DNA of 64,000 nt, from assembly GCA_020536535.1 (NCBI GenBank), contig JAHLWZ010000826.1:1-64000 (forward strand). The letters are read 5' to 3'. The DNA comes from Pelomyxa schiedti. Taxonomy: Eukaryota > Evosea > Pelobiontida > Pelomyxidae. The position numbers and the translations under genes are program-made. The notes below the pieces were generated by a model. That model saw only the letters and a list, made by a program, of their open reading frames with translations. It was not told the origin of the DNA and made no database searches. Positions 63,973-64,000 of this stretch are shown piece after piece; the stretch's first letter is position 1, and each line of letters begins with the position of its first letter.

Positions 63973-64000
63973 TATGAGAAGAAAACCATCATAATACCTG

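Noticed and set aside
1-64000. tRNA, rRNA, CRISPR and bacterial operon signals
   Set aside because: No B-box-like GGTTCGAnTCC in a foldable context, no conserved rRNA stretch, no spaced repeats, and gene structure is intron-bearing.

Overview
This is eukaryotic protist DNA. Genes lie close together on both strands. They are broken by very short GT-AG introns (mostly about 25-100 bases), and many encode signalling domains: Ras/Rab/Rho-type GTPases, a ROCO protein, C2-ankyrin, an F-box, a Hint domain and an ADP-ribosyltransferase. The propeller protein at 6846-8171, the abundance of GTPases and the intron style recall Amoebozoa, perhaps an archamoeba such as Pelomyxa or Mastigamoeba. That placement is an inference from style; there is no rRNA marker in the window. 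No tRNA, rRNA, CRISPR or prokaryotic operon signal was seen.

Layout. 1-11.1 kb: a possible WDPCP/Fritz-like propeller-solenoid gene, a remnant of a large local gene family, a C2-ankyrin gene, a propeller-like gene with a broken partial copy behind it, LEA-2-like membrane protein copy 1, and a truncated ROCO copy. 11.1-15.3 kb: largely gene-free, with a 1.3 kb foldback element carrying 187-base inverted arms. 15.3-23.6 kb: a Rossmann-plus-beta-trefoil-like gene, a ROCO gene with decayed GTP-binding and kinase motifs, an unrecognised spliced gene, and a protein with two Rab-like GTPase domains in tandem. 23.9-32.1 kb: one giant NO VEIN-like gene in three exons. 32.4-42 kb: two large paralogues flanking a Rab-like pseudo-GTPase, then LEA-2-like copy 2. 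42.6-49 kb: a long coiled-coil protein divergent from an AAA+ ATPase with a cysteine/histidine-rich tail. 49.2-52.7 kb: two tandem condensation-type acyltransferases. 53-56.9 kb: a Rho-like GTPase followed by an F-box and a hedgehog-type Hint domain, then a damaged LEA-2-like copy 3. 57.2-58.1 kb: a surface protein with Asn and Tyr tracts. 58.1-60.9 kb: gene-poor, with an old tandem duplication. 60.9-63.3 kb: a GTPase / Cys-zinc / ADP-ribosyltransferase fusion. The last feature is a 3' exon of a gene that leaves the window.

Two themes stand out. First, GTPase folds are reused as scaffolds: tandem domains, loss of nucleotide-binding residues, and fusion to output modules. Second, local duplication followed by decay explains much of the rest: three LEA-like copies, two acyltransferases, two large paralogues plus a fragment, and a full and a truncated ROCO. 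Most exon joins below were worked out by eye from reading frame, splice consensus and paralogue comparison, so spans are firmer than individual junctions.
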